Shown: positions 54,421-61,636, numbered from the stretch's first letter. The stretch is DNA of 64,000 nucleotides from Flavobacteriaceae bacterium (GCA_028284005.1 JANQSO010000005.1:186001-250000); one strand, 5' to 3'. Translations and numbers: made by a program. The notes: generated from the letters alone by a model not told the origin.

Positions 54421-55734
54421 TTATTCTTCCTCGGGAAGACTACTGGCTATAATTCTATTGATTCTTAATCTAAAATCCGGGTTGTCCAAATTTTTAACGT
54501 CAATAAAGGTTTCAGAATCCGATCCATAAGAATATACATTGTCAAAGACCCTGTTACCATACCAATTCTCCAGATCTTCATTATTGGGTACATTTTCAGT
54601 AAAAATATTTCCGCTACAGTTATTGAAATACATATTAGTGAACTGCATCTTTTGGAGATTCTCATTATTAATAAAAATAGTATTGTTGAGATTTACCGCA
54701 GGATTGTAGCCGGAAAAAACACTTTTATCTATTGAAAATGACGTTCCTTCTTTAACATACATGGCTTCATGAACAAGTCCAACTTTCGTGTCGGCTTTTA
54801 AGTTATTACTCAAAACCATGAACGTAAGATTCTTAGCGATAAGATTTGATCCTTCTTTAGTTGGATCTACTTCTTCTTTTTCATTGTAGGATGCCAGGTA
54901 AATACTACTTGCAGCCTTTGAAGCGGTATGATAAGGGGATTTAACGGCTAATGAATTGGTCAGTAAAGATTGGGCACCGTAGTTGAATACAAAGTCGTTT
55001 CTTTTTGATCTGAACGATACCAGTTGTGATAGCCTTGTATTTCCTCCCAGAACATAGAAAGAACTTCCTTCACAATAGGACACCATTACATTTTCTATCA
55101 CTGTTTCTTCACCAACTGCAGCTAATGTAAGGCCGTTAAAATTCCCGAAACCTTTCGTTCTTTTTCCCGCATATTCAATTCTGACATATTTTAAAATTCC
55201 GGAATTACTTTTTACATTGTCTCCCCCGTAATTCATTATCTTCGAGGATGATGGCTTATGTCCATAATCCAATAACTCCCATTTTTCACCTATTTTATTA
55301 ACCGGCGCGCTACCTAAAATAAAAATTCCACCCCAATCTCCCTTTTTCCTAATATCTCTATTAGATGAGAAAACAATAGGGTCTGTCTGGGTGCCTTCTG
55401 CCATTATCTTTGAGCCATCACTTATAAATAGTGAAGCCTTAGACTTGTAATCTGCAAGAATGACTGTACCTGCTTCAATTGAGAGCGTTGTACTATCGGT
55501 AACAAATACATCTCCAAGCAAAAGATATGTTTCTTTTTTGAACAACTTGGTGTCCTCCGTAATAGTTCCGGAAAGTATTTGTGTAGGTTCGGGGTACTGT
55601 TTGGAACTCAAATTAAATTCAGTCCAAATATTTAACCAATTTTCATTGCCGTATATTCCTTTTTCCTGTTGAGAAAACACACAAAGAAAGGGGAAAACGA
55701 GCAAAAAAATAACAAGAAGGTAGTTTTTATTCAT
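54421..55734 (-). CDS. Exported beta-helix protein upstream of the gliding locus
   Basis: 437 residues. The signal peptide (MNKNYLLVIFLLVFPFLCVFSQ) has no lipobox Cys at a proper position. The body is a right-handed beta-helix of the same family as the lipoprotein at 9957: LSIEAGTVI, DPIVFSSNRDIRKKGDWGGIFILG, GILKYVRIEYAG, FNGLTLAAVGEETVIENVMVSYCEGSSFYVLGG. It contains a single module, where the lipoprotein has two. It lies 84 bp before the SprC-like gene on the same strand, and its promoter shares a box with the gene at 55907. A role in surface assembly is plausible but unproven. Confidence 0.8.
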   Translation of the reverse strand: MNKNYLLVIFLLVFPFLCVFSQQEKGIYGNENWLNIWTEFNLSSKQYPEPTQILSGTITEDTKLFKKETYLLLGDVFVTDSTTLSIEAGTVILADYKSKASLFISDGSKIMAEGTQTDPIVFSSNRDIRKKGDWGGIFILGSAPVNKIGEKWELLDYGHKPSSSKIMNYGGDNVKSNSGILKYVRIEYAGKRTKGFGNFNGLTLAAVGEETVIENVMVSYCEGSSFYVLGGNTRLSQLVSFRSKRNDFVFNYGAQSLLTNSLAVKSPYHTASKAASSIYLASYNEKEEVDPTKEGSNLIAKNLTFMVLSNNLKADTKVGLVHEAMYVKEGTSFSIDKSVFSGYNPAVNLNNTIFINNENLQKMQFTNMYFNNCSGNIFTENVPNNEDLENWYGNRVFDNVYSYGSDSETFIDVKNLDNPDFRLRINRIIASSLPEEE

Positions 55735-55801
55735 ACACAGGGGATTATGTTAAATACTTCAATAAAATATTCTATAAATATACAATATAATCCATGTAGT
55801 G

Positions 55802-55824
55802 CAAATAAATCCGATGAAATGCAC
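55802..55824 (-). promoter_or_regulatory. Shared promoter box, copy A (before the beta-helix/gliding operon)
   Basis: On the minus strand: GTGCATTTCATCG, six bases, TTTGCA-type -7 element. The 13-bp box (plus-strand 55812-55824) is identical to copy B at 56445-56457, with the same 6-base gap to TTTG. The -7 TTTG lies 68 bp before the start codon. Confidence 0.55.
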
Positions 55825-55906
55825 AAATTTTTAACATATCGAAATTATTGTTTAGGAAATTGTATGTTGGAGTGCTAAATTTTTAAAAAATGTGGGGCAC
55901 ACTCCA

Positions 55907-56359
55907 CTAATTAAAGTCTTCGTAGGTATGTAATGCCTTCAAAGTTTCTTCGTAAAATAATATGGCAGAAATCAAGTCATTCTTGTCTGAATACGGGAGT
56001 ACAATTTTTTGAAACTGTACAGTATTTTCAAAGTATGTGGTGGTTGCCTCCATGTTATCTTCGAGTGCAGCACGGTTTTCTTTAGTATCTGGAATACCTA
56101 AAGAAGCCATAGTAACCCCTGGTTTGGTTGCGAATGCAATATTTGGTAAAATCCTGATAATTACTTCTATACGTTTATTGTATAGTTGCAATAGTGAACC
56201 CTTATGCATTTTTTCAAGTTCTTCGCGATCGTGATATTTACTAATTGCGACATCTCCTGAAATAATTGACGGCTGAGATTTTCTTTTTTGAGCAATAGAA
56301 GCGGTTGTAAATAGCAATACGATAATAATAAGCATGCTATATTTAGATCTTAAATTCAT
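55907..56359 (-). CDS. Exported protein of unknown function next to the gliding locus
   Basis: 150 residues when started at the ATG at 56359, giving the signal peptide MNLRSKYSMLIIIVLLFTTASIAQ. The frame is open to an ATG at 56437, but that start lies in the promoter box. The mature part is helical (HDREELEKMHKGSLLQLYNKRIEVIIRILPNIAF, DTKENRAALEDNMEATTTYFENTVQFQKIVLP). It is the first minus-strand gene before the beta-helix and spr-like genes and shares a promoter motif with them. I do not recognise the family. A related role in gliding or adhesin export is an inference from position and promoter only. Confidence 0.7.
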   Translation of the reverse strand: MNLRSKYSMLIIIVLLFTTASIAQKRKSQPSIISGDVAISKYHDREELEKMHKGSLLQLYNKRIEVIIRILPNIAFATKPGVTMASLGIPDTKENRAALEDNMEATTTYFENTVQFQKIVLPYSDKNDLISAILFYEETLKALHTYEDFN

Positions 56360-56434
56360 AATATAAAGATTAATTGGTTGCGAGGGCAATATGCCTTTAT
56401 TGGGTTCAATTCTACAATTAATATCTATAAAATG

Positions 56435-56457
56435 CAAATATCATCGATGAAATGCAC
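56435..56457 (-). promoter_or_regulatory. Shared promoter box, copy B (before the exported protein gene)
   Basis: Same arrangement as copy A: GTGCATTTCATCG (plus-strand 56445-56457), six bases, then TTTGCA, here as GATATTTG. The TTTG lies 76 bp before the start codon at 56359. It overlaps the upstream in-frame ATG at 56437, arguing against that start. Confidence 0.55.
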
Positions 56458-56664
56458 TTTTTAAACATCATTTGACTTAAAAAAGCGTGAAGAGGAAATT
56501 CTTAGGTGCTCATTAATATATGCTTCTACTTATCACTAATTTGAAGAGAAGGACACAGGAAAAATTCATAAATCAAGGTGGAAAAAGAGGAAATATGAAC
56601 CCTTAATACCGGTTTTGCCCCTACTTAATAATTTGTTCTACCAACTTTGTTTACAAAATTCCAT

Positions 56665-56697
56665 AAAAAAAGCCTCAGCAATTCTGCTGAGGCTTTT
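56665..56697 (-). terminator. Terminator next to the truncated tRNA copy
   Basis: A 13-bp perfect stem AAAAGCCTCAGCA/TGCTGAGGCTTTT with loop attc and seven A on the left (U run on the minus strand). It directly abuts the 3' end of the partial tRNA-Leu copy and looks like the original tRNA terminator. Confidence 0.8.
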
Positions 56698-56749
56698 GTA
56701 CCTTGGGTGGGAATCGAACCCACACGACCGAAGTCACTGGATTTTGAAT
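56695..56749 (-). repeat. Left attachment-like repeat: 3' half of tRNA-Leu
   Basis: 55 bp identical to 59633-59687 but for one base (G at 56730, A at 59668). It covers the tRNA from the anticodon loop to the 3' end plus four bases beyond. The 5' half of the tRNA is absent, so it is not a working tRNA. This is the signature left by integration into a tRNA 3' end. Confidence 0.85.
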
Positions 56750-56832
56750 TTCCGTTCATATTTTTATCATTTTTAATCAATTGATTATCATTTAGTTATA
56801 TTTTTAAAAAACATACTATTTTACTTATTTTA

Positions 56833-56852
56833 GGATACCTTTTGGGTATCCC
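56833..56852. repeat. GGATACC/GGGTATCCC repeats near the left end of the islet
   Basis: GGATACC (56833-56839) and GGGTATCCC (56844-56852), with a further TTATCCC at 56864-56870. They match the pair of GGGTAACCC units at the other end of the islet (59481-59501). Confidence 0.5.
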
Positions 56853-56935
56853 TTAAAAGTCAGTTATCCCTAATAAAAAAGGGGGTTGACCGGACTTATT
56901 TATATTCATTTACTTCTAGAAATTTAATGTCAATG

Positions 56936-57232
56936 CTATTTTCTAGTACAAATATAGGAACCGTCTTTATCCCTACTTGCTGTATGGCCACTATTAATAC
57001 AATCCATTACAAATAGTAAGCATTCACCTGTGCACTTCGCTACATCACACAATCCAGGTGTTGGACTTGGTTTTATACATTTTACATGGCAATCTTTCCC
57101 ACAGGTATACTTTTCAGTTTTAAAAACATCACAATCATCACCCTCGCATTCTTTTATGTTGCAATCGCAACTAATAATAAAAACTAATAGAATTGCAGGT
57201 ATTAACATGGTAATCTTCCGAAAGGTTTTCAT
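56936..57232 (-). CDS. Small cysteine-rich lipoprotein
   Basis: 98 residues. A lipoprotein signal (MKTFRKITMLIPAILLVFIISC) is followed by a short mature chain with eleven more cysteines (motifs such as DC-NIKEC, CGKDCHVKC, CDVAKCTGECLLFVMDC, YIC). Such density suggests disulfide knots or metal binding outside the cytoplasm. No family is recognised. It lies inside the tRNA-Leu islet on the minus strand, 187 bp from the left repeat. The intact signal and spaced cysteines argue that the gene is functional. Confidence 0.65.
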   Translation of the reverse strand: MKTFRKITMLIPAILLVFIISCDCNIKECEGDDCDVFKTEKYTCGKDCHVKCIKPSPTPGLCDVAKCTGECLLFVMDCINSGHTASRDKDGSYICTRK

Positions 57233-57592
57233 ATCTATTGGATTTAAAATTAAATTAACGAGTATATTATAAATTCAAAGCACAATAATCTTTATAGAAA
57301 TTGTCTCTTTGAAATCATTAAATGATAGTTCTTAGGTTGACTAAGTACTATTCTAAAAACTTTCTATTATATAATATGGAGAGATAAAAACTAAAAGTAC
57401 ACAAATCTTTAATCTATTCAAAATCAAAGTGTTTTAAATTTTTGTAAATGCGATTATTTTCCCCTAGTAATAAAATCAGCTAGATTAATAGGTTGAAACA
57501 CGTTAATCTCTCTAAAACAAACAGGATTTCCCCTTTTTCCTTAGTCAATCTTCTAAAGGTTCTTGCCTAAATCGCAAAAATTCAAATAAATT
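57233..57592. other. Non-coding stretch inside the islet
   Basis: 360 bp, very AT-rich. I see no gene, no clear terminator and no repeat here. Confidence 0.4.
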
Positions 57593-58945
57593 CTACTGTT
57601 TAAACCTTTTACGAAGCGCTAAAATGAAGAACACCAAAAGGATCGAGCAAATAAAGGTTTCAAGCGAACTAAGCCACCAATTTATTCCTTCTATCTTTGT
57701 CTTAAACAGTGGTAAAGCTGAAGCTAAGCTTACCTGAAGAGCATCTGGAAAGCATTCTATAAACTCACTCCATTTATATTTAAGATGGAAGAAGATAAAT
57801 GCAAAAAGAATAATCGTTATGATTATCCAGAGAAAAGGAGTCAGAAAGCTCTGGGTGAAACCTGAGCTACGGCCGTAGATCAAGTAGAACAACCACTCCC
57901 AAAAGTTAATATCAAAAACTATAAGGGTTTTTTTCCTATTTTTTATAAAAGATGAATGTAGCCGGTATCTACGTATCAGCATCTCACTTCGATAAGCTTT
58001 ACCCGATAGCTCCCAATTCTTGAGTGTGTCAAAGTTTCTCTTTAGCTGACGATACAAGCTTTCAAGTTCTTTATAATCTTTAAGGTTGTTGTCGTGTTCA
58101 TTAGCTAATACAACCCGAATTCCTCCACCCCACTCGCATTCATTAAACTGTACTTCCGTTAGGTCACATTGATTAAAGCTCGTTTTTGTAAAATCAACCC
58201 TTCTAAAGGTAACTGTCTTAGGAAAGTTTATATCAGAGAAATATAGCTTTGATACATTCTTTAAATCTTGGAAGAGAGTAACAGAAGTATTTTTAAAAAT
58301 TGTTTTTGTAAAATCAACCTCTCCTTCAAAAGTGGTATGTTCAAAATAAGTGTCTCCTATAAATTTAGTCCGAAAAAAATCAACTTTTTCTTTAAAATTA
58401 GTTTTATTAAAATAGACTTTTCCTTCGAATATGGAACCTGAAAATCCAGATTCTTCATTAAAAGTGGCATGATCAAAATGAGACTCTGCTTTAAACGTAC
58501 TATTAAATAGTGCTTTTTTACCAAATCCAAAGGTAGCTGCAGCAAAATCAGCCATTCCTGAAAAAGTAGTATTATCAAAAATTACATCTTCTGCAAAGAA
58601 AGCATCTGTAAAAAAAACGTTTTCTCTAAACACAATATTTGTGAAATGAGTTTTTTCTTCAAACATAGCTGCAAAAAAGTTAACATCTTCCGTAAATTCT
58701 TGTTTCTCTCCAGCTTTCCAAAAATTCTCATCTTCCTTTAAGGGTTGACCTTTTTTAATTAGTGTAGAAGATTGTTCAAATATTGGAAATTTATAATTAT
58801 TAAAGTTGTTGTTCCCTTTTTCTCGAATACGTTTCCAGAACTCAGCAACTTTCTCCATTTTCCACTCTTTTCGACCTCTATCATCAAGGGTATACCAATT
58901 AGATTTATCCATTGTGAAGTATTTCTCTAGCTCTTGTTCGCTCAT
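57593..58945 (-). CDS. Pentapeptide-repeat protein with C-terminal two-helix membrane domain
   Basis: 450 residues. After a helical N-terminus (1-75), residues about 78-265 form a pentapeptide-repeat beta-helix with Phe at nearly every fifth place (FAAATFGFGKKALF, FDHATFNEESGFSGSIF, FTKTSFNQCDLTEVQF). A charged helical linker follows (ELESLYRQLKRNFDTLKNWELSGKAYRSEM). The last 110 residues carry two membrane helices (about 366-384 and 426-445) with a re-entrant-looking stretch FPDALQVSLASALPLF between them, like a simple two-helix channel but without a TxGYG filter. Signal is absent, so the repeats stay in the cytosol. It is the main cargo of the tRNA islet. Function unknown; a membrane-acting effector is one possibility. 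Confidence 0.82.
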   Translation of the reverse strand: MSEQELEKYFTMDKSNWYTLDDRGRKEWKMEKVAEFWKRIREKGNNNFNNYKFPIFEQSSTLIKKGQPLKEDENFWKAGEKQEFTEDVNFFAAMFEEKTHFTNIVFRENVFFTDAFFAEDVIFDNTTFSGMADFAAATFGFGKKALFNSTFKAESHFDHATFNEESGFSGSIFEGKVYFNKTNFKEKVDFFRTKFIGDTYFEHTTFEGEVDFTKTIFKNTSVTLFQDLKNVSKLYFSDINFPKTVTFRRVDFTKTSFNQCDLTEVQFNECEWGGGIRVVLANEHDNNLKDYKELESLYRQLKRNFDTLKNWELSGKAYRSEMLIRRYRLHSSFIKNRKKTLIVFDINFWEWLFYLIYGRSSGFTQSFLTPFLWIIITIILFAFIFFHLKYKWSEFIECFPDALQVSLASALPLFKTKIEGINWWLSSLETFICSILLVFFILALRKRFKQ

Positions 58946-59146
58946 CTCTATAAAATTTTAGTAGGGGAGTCTTATTAAACCTAGCTACTTTGGCAGCCAC
59001 TTATTGATAGCCTCAATTAGTCTTTATCAAATGTAATCAAAAAAGAGCTCTATGTTAAACTGAAAATCTAATGCCTATCTACAAATTACGTTTCATACAT
59101 TAACCATTAATGATAAGACAAAATATGAATTCTGAAAATTAAAAAA

Positions 59147-59419
59147 ATGAAATATGAATCAGCACTAGAAGCAATCCAATGCATTTTAAAAGCATGTGAC
59201 CCGGTTACCAGAAATGAGGTTCTCGAAACTTTATCGCTTCCGAAACAGAAACGTAAAATGAGAAGGAAAAAAGTTGAATCCAAATTCTACACTGTAGAGG
59301 AAATGAAAGCCATAATAATAGAAGATATGAAAAGGAGAAGGGAACGTCGTCTTGCAAAACGCCAAGATGCTAAAAATCCAGCGCGCAATCCAGCGCGCAA
59401 AAAAACAAATTACAACTAA
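59147..59419 (+). CDS. Small basic protein, possibly nucleic-acid binding
   Basis: 90 residues, strongly basic (KQKRKMRRKKVESK, DMKRRRERRLAKRQ) with a helical N-terminus (YESALEAIQCILKACDPVTRNEVLETLSL). The C-terminus has the tandem NPAR-NPAR, encoded by a perfect 12-bp duplication. It lies alone on the plus strand in the right part of the islet, facing the tRNA. An excisionase or other DNA-binding role would fit the place but no family is recognised. Confidence 0.55.
   Translation: MKYESALEAIQCILKACDPVTRNEVLETLSLPKQKRKMRRKKVESKFYTVEEMKAIIIEDMKRRRERRLAKRQDAKNPARNPARKKTNYN
59375..59398 (+). repeat. 12-bp tandem repeat matching the tRNA-Leu anticodon arm
   Basis: AATCCAGCGCGC occurs twice in a row (59375-59386, 59387-59398). 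Its first 11 bases equal tRNA-Leu bases 59685-59695, the part of the tRNA just beyond the point where the 55-bp direct repeat ends. Confidence 0.6.
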
Positions 59420-59480
59420 TTGTTTTTTAGATACTTACAAAATCATGAAATTACTGTATTAGATTCTTTTAGAACTTTTT

Positions 59481-59501
59481 GGGTAACCCTTTGGGTAACC
59501 C
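59481..59501. repeat. GGGTAACCC repeat pair near the right end of the islet
   Basis: Two identical palindromic units GGGTAACCC at 59481-59489 and 59493-59501, 12 bp apart, preceded by TTTTT. They mirror the GGATACC/GGGTATCCC pair at the left end. Confidence 0.5.
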
Positions 59502-59601
59502 AATACCTTTATAATTCATTAATTATCAGATCATTATAAAAATGTCAAAAAAAGTAATTTCAATTTTGGTATTTGGAAGAATTGTTAAGGCTATAAATCA
59601 C

Positions 59602-59628
59602 GAAACCTCCCTAAAATAGGGAGGTTTC
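59602..59628 (-). terminator. Hairpin downstream of tRNA-Leu
   Basis: 12-bp perfect stem GAAACCTCCCTA/TAGGGAGGTTTC with loop aaa, 9 bp after the tRNA 3' end. It lacks a clear U run on the minus strand, unlike the terminator beside the left tRNA copy. Confidence 0.55.
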
Positions 59629-59632
59629 AGAC

Positions 59633-59687
59633 TTTGTACCTTGGGTGGGAATCGAACCCACACGACCAAAGTCACTGGATTTTGAAT
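59633..59687 (-). repeat. Right attachment-like repeat within tRNA-Leu
   Basis: The 55-bp partner of 56695-56749, running from four bases past the tRNA 3' end to just past the anticodon loop. Confidence 0.85.
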
Positions 59688-59718
59688 CCAGCGCGTCTAC
59701 CAATTCCGCCACCAAGGC
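59637..59718 (-). tRNA. tRNA-Leu, anticodon CAA
   Basis: 82 nt on the minus strand. Acceptor arm GCCTTGG/CCAAGGT (closing with a G-U pair) and discriminator A; D arm region GGCGGAATTGGTAGACGC, typical of leucine tRNAs. The anticodon stem is CTGGA/TCCAG with loop TTCAAAA (anticodon CAA), followed by a long variable arm (TGACTTTGGTCG) and T arm GTGGG-TTCGATT-CCCAC. CCA is not encoded. Its 3' half serves as the attachment site of the islet to its left. Confidence 0.93.
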
Positions 59719-59780
59719 AAACGGGAGGCAAAAATAAACAATTAATTACAAATTGTTAGTAAATCTTCACAGCATTTTTT

Positions 59781-59809
59781 TTGAAAAGCTATCTATTAAT
59801 TTACATTTG
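59781..59809 (+). promoter_or_regulatory. Promoter of prs
   Basis: TTG at 59781-59783, an 18-bp gap, then a perfect -7 element TACATTTG at 59802-59809. It also shows that the TTG at 59781 is a promoter element and not a start codon. Confidence 0.75.
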
Positions 59810-59837
59810 TAACCAACCAACTTTTATACATCTTAAA

Positions 59838-60779
59838 ATGTCAACGCAAGCTCCGGAACCAAAAATTTTTGCCTGTAAACAAAGCCAAGATCTTGCAGAA
59901 GATATCGCCAAAGCATTTGGTATTCCTTTAGGGAATGTAATTACCTCAACTTATAGTGATGGTGAGTTTCAACCTTCTTTTGAAGAATCGGTACGTGGAA
60001 GTCGCGTTTTCATTATTGGCTCTACTTTCCCCAATAGTGACCACCTTATGGAAATGTTATTAATGCTGGACGCTGCAAAACGTTCTTCGGCAAGGCATAT
60101 CACTGCAGTTTTGCCCTATTTTGGGTGGGCCCGTCAAGACAGAAAAGATAAGCCTCGTGTTCCAATTGCCGCAAAATTGGTTGCTAAAATGCTGGAAACC
60201 GCCGGTGCTACACGCATTATTACCATGGACCTCCACGCAGATCAAATTCAAGGTTTCTTTGAAAAGCCGGTAGACCACCTATTTGCTTCAACCATTTTCC
60301 TCCCCTACTTAAGAGAATTGAACCTGGATAACCTTACTATTGCATCTCCGGACATGGGTGGTTCTAAAAGAGCATATGCATATTCCAAAGCACTAGAAAG
60401 TGATGTAGTGATTTGTTACAAACAAAGAGCAAAGGCCAATGTAATTTCACATATGGAGTTGATCGGTGATGTAGAAGGCAAAAATGTTGTATTGGTAGAT
60501 GATATGGTAGATACTGCTGGTACGCTTACCAAAGCAGCAGATCTAATGATAGAACGCGGAGCCTTGAGTGTTCGTGCCATTTGTACACATCCTATTCTTT
60601 CAGGAAGTGCGTACGAAAGGCTTGAGAATTCCAAACTGGAAGAATTGATCGTTACAGATTCTATCCCATTAAAGAAACAAACCAATAAGGTTAGAGTACT
60701 TACCTGTGCCAACTTGTTTGCAGATGTAATGCTAAGTGTCAATGCGAACAAATCCATCAGCTCTAAGTTTTTGATGTAA
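59838..60779 (+). CDS. prs: Ribose-phosphate pyrophosphokinase
   Basis: Makes PRPP from ribose 5-phosphate and ATP for nucleotide, His and Trp synthesis. 313 residues from the ATG at 59838. The frame is open upstream to 59781, but that region is the promoter. Visible motifs are YSDGEFQPSFEESVRGSRVFIIG, the ATP-site loop YFGWARQDRKDKPRVPIAAKLVA, the divalent-metal histidine in TMDLHADQIQGFF, and the PRPP-binding signature VVLVDDMVDTAGTLTKAA. Length and sequence fit class I bacterial enzymes. It is followed by rplY with its own promoter. Confidence 0.96.
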   Translation: MSTQAPEPKIFACKQSQDLAEDIAKAFGIPLGNVITSTYSDGEFQPSFEESVRGSRVFIIGSTFPNSDHLMEMLLMLDAAKRSSARHITAVLPYFGWARQDRKDKPRVPIAAKLVAKMLETAGATRIITMDLHADQIQGFFEKPVDHLFASTIFLPYLRELNLDNLTIASPDMGGSKRAYAYSKALESDVVICYKQRAKANVISHMELIGDVEGKNVVLVDDMVDTAGTLTKAADLMIERGALSVRAICTHPILSGSAYERLENSKLEELIVTDSIPLKKQTNKVRVLTCANLFADVMLSVNANKSISSKFLM

Positions 60780-60829
60780 CTTTCGGGAAAACAGCAAGAA
60801 AGGCCCCTTAAAAAAACCTCATTTTTTGC

Positions 60830-60859
60830 TTGATGTCTTCAAAAAAATCCGCATCTTTG
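60830..60859 (+). promoter_or_regulatory. Promoter of rplY
   Basis: TTG at 60830-60832, a 19-bp gap, then CATCTTTG at 60852-60859 (one base off TAnnTTTG), 56 bp before the ATG. Confidence 0.65.
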
Positions 60860-60914
60860 CAGCCGCTTAACCTAAAAGGTGAGCTTTAGAATTTAAAATC
60901 ATTAAATATTTCAA

Positions 60915-61583
60915 ATGAAATCAATTACAATCAACGGATCTCAAAGAGAAAGCGTAGGCAAGGTAGCAACCAAAGCCTTACGTAATGCTGGAAAGATTCC
61001 TTGCGTAGTATACGGAGGGGATAAGCCAATTCACTTTTCAGCAGACGAACTGGCATTTAGAAACTTAGTGTACACCCCGGACGTACATACAGTTGTAATT
61101 GCCTTAGAAGACGGTACAAAGGTCAATGCCATCCTTCAAGACATTCAGTTTCACCCGGTACATGACCGCATCTTACACATGGACTTCTATCAAATCTATG
61201 ATGACAAAGAAGTAATGTTAGAAATTCCCGTACGCGTTACAGGAAATTCTAAAGGAGTACGAAACGGTGGTGTTTTACGTATTGTAACACGTAAACTTCG
61301 AATAAAAGCACTACCGGCAAATCTTCCGGATTTTATTGAAGCAGATATTACCGAGATGAAGATCGGACACAAGATGTACATTACCGATATTGATACAGAA
61401 AACTTTAAAATCCTTCACCCGGACAATACTGTAATTTGTCAGGTGAGAACTTCACGTACCGCTATTGTGGATGAAGTGGATGAAGAAGAAGAAGGAATTG
61501 AAGGAGAAGAAGGTGCTGAAGGTGCTGAAGGAGAAGCTGCTCCGGCCGAAGGTGCTGCTGCTGAAGCTCCTGCAGAAGAATAG
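60915..61583 (+). CDS. rplY: 50S ribosomal protein L25/Ctc family
   Basis: 222 residues: the long Ctc/TL5 type that binds 5S rRNA. The N-terminal L25 domain (about 1-95) has [56 protein letters not shown]. The C-terminal TL5 domain (about 98-190) has [18 protein letters not shown]. The tail (from about 190) is a low-complexity run of E, G and A. It is a single gene with its own promoter and a clear terminator. Confidence 0.95.
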   Translation: MKSITINGSQRESVGKVATKALRNAGKIPCVVYGGDKPIHFSADELAFRNLVYTPDVHTVVIALEDGTKVNAILQDIQFHPVHDRILHMDFYQIYDDKEVMLEIPVRVTGNSKGVRNGGVLRIVTRKLRIKALPANLPDFIEADITEMKIGHKMYITDIDTENFKILHPDNTVICQVRTSRTAIVDEVDEEEEGIEGEEGAEGAEGEAAPAEGAAAEAPAEE

Positions 61584-61605
61584 GTCTTCTATTTTCAAGA
61601 TAATT

Positions 61606-61636
61606 AAAAAGCATTCCGATTTTCGGGATGCTTTTT
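61606..61636 (+). terminator. Terminator after rplY
   Basis: 13-bp stem AAAAAGCATTCCG / CGGGATGCTTTTT (one T-G wobble) with loop atttt, followed by further T residues. Confidence 0.85.

Larger units (their letters stand above)
56360..56935. other. Non-coding junction between the gliding locus and the tRNA-Leu islet
   Basis: 576 bp without a protein gene. It holds, in order, promoter box copy B, a plain AT-rich stretch, a terminator (56665-56697), the left copy of the tRNA-Leu repeat (56695-56749) and a GGGTATCCC repeat pair (56833-56852). Confidence 0.6.
59420..59632. other. Non-coding right end of the islet
   Basis: Holds the GGGTAACCC pair and, close to the tRNA, a strong hairpin. No gene is seen. 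Confidence 0.45.
56695..59687. mobile_element. Integrase-less islet inserted at tRNA-Leu(CAA)
   Basis: A 2938-bp segment bounded by 55-bp direct repeats of the tRNA-Leu 3' half. It contains a Cys-rich lipoprotein gene, a pentapeptide-repeat membrane protein gene and a small basic protein gene, and GGGTAwCCC repeat pairs near both ends that resemble recombinase arm sites. No integrase, excisionase or plasmid gene is visible. It may be a decayed element or a satellite moved by an integrase in trans. Confidence 0.7.

Noticed and set aside
33318..56697. The two terminators with AAAAGCCTCAGC (33318 and 56665) as ends of a mobile unit
   Set aside because: Both are simple intrinsic terminators next to the ends of transcripts; only the hairpin core is shared, and there are no other boundary signals.
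56695..56749. A second tRNA-Leu gene
   Set aside because: Only the 3' half is present; acceptor 5' strand, D arm and the 5' side of the anticodon stem are missing, so it is an attachment-site copy.
56750..56935. Integrase remnant at the left end of the islet
   Set aside because: No tyrosine-recombinase motif (such as the GHSS/TxxxY end) could be read in any frame; the stretch is AT-rich non-coding.
59781..59837. Longer start (TTG) for prs
   Set aside because: The TTG is the -33 element of a good promoter and the extension does not resemble PRPP synthetase.
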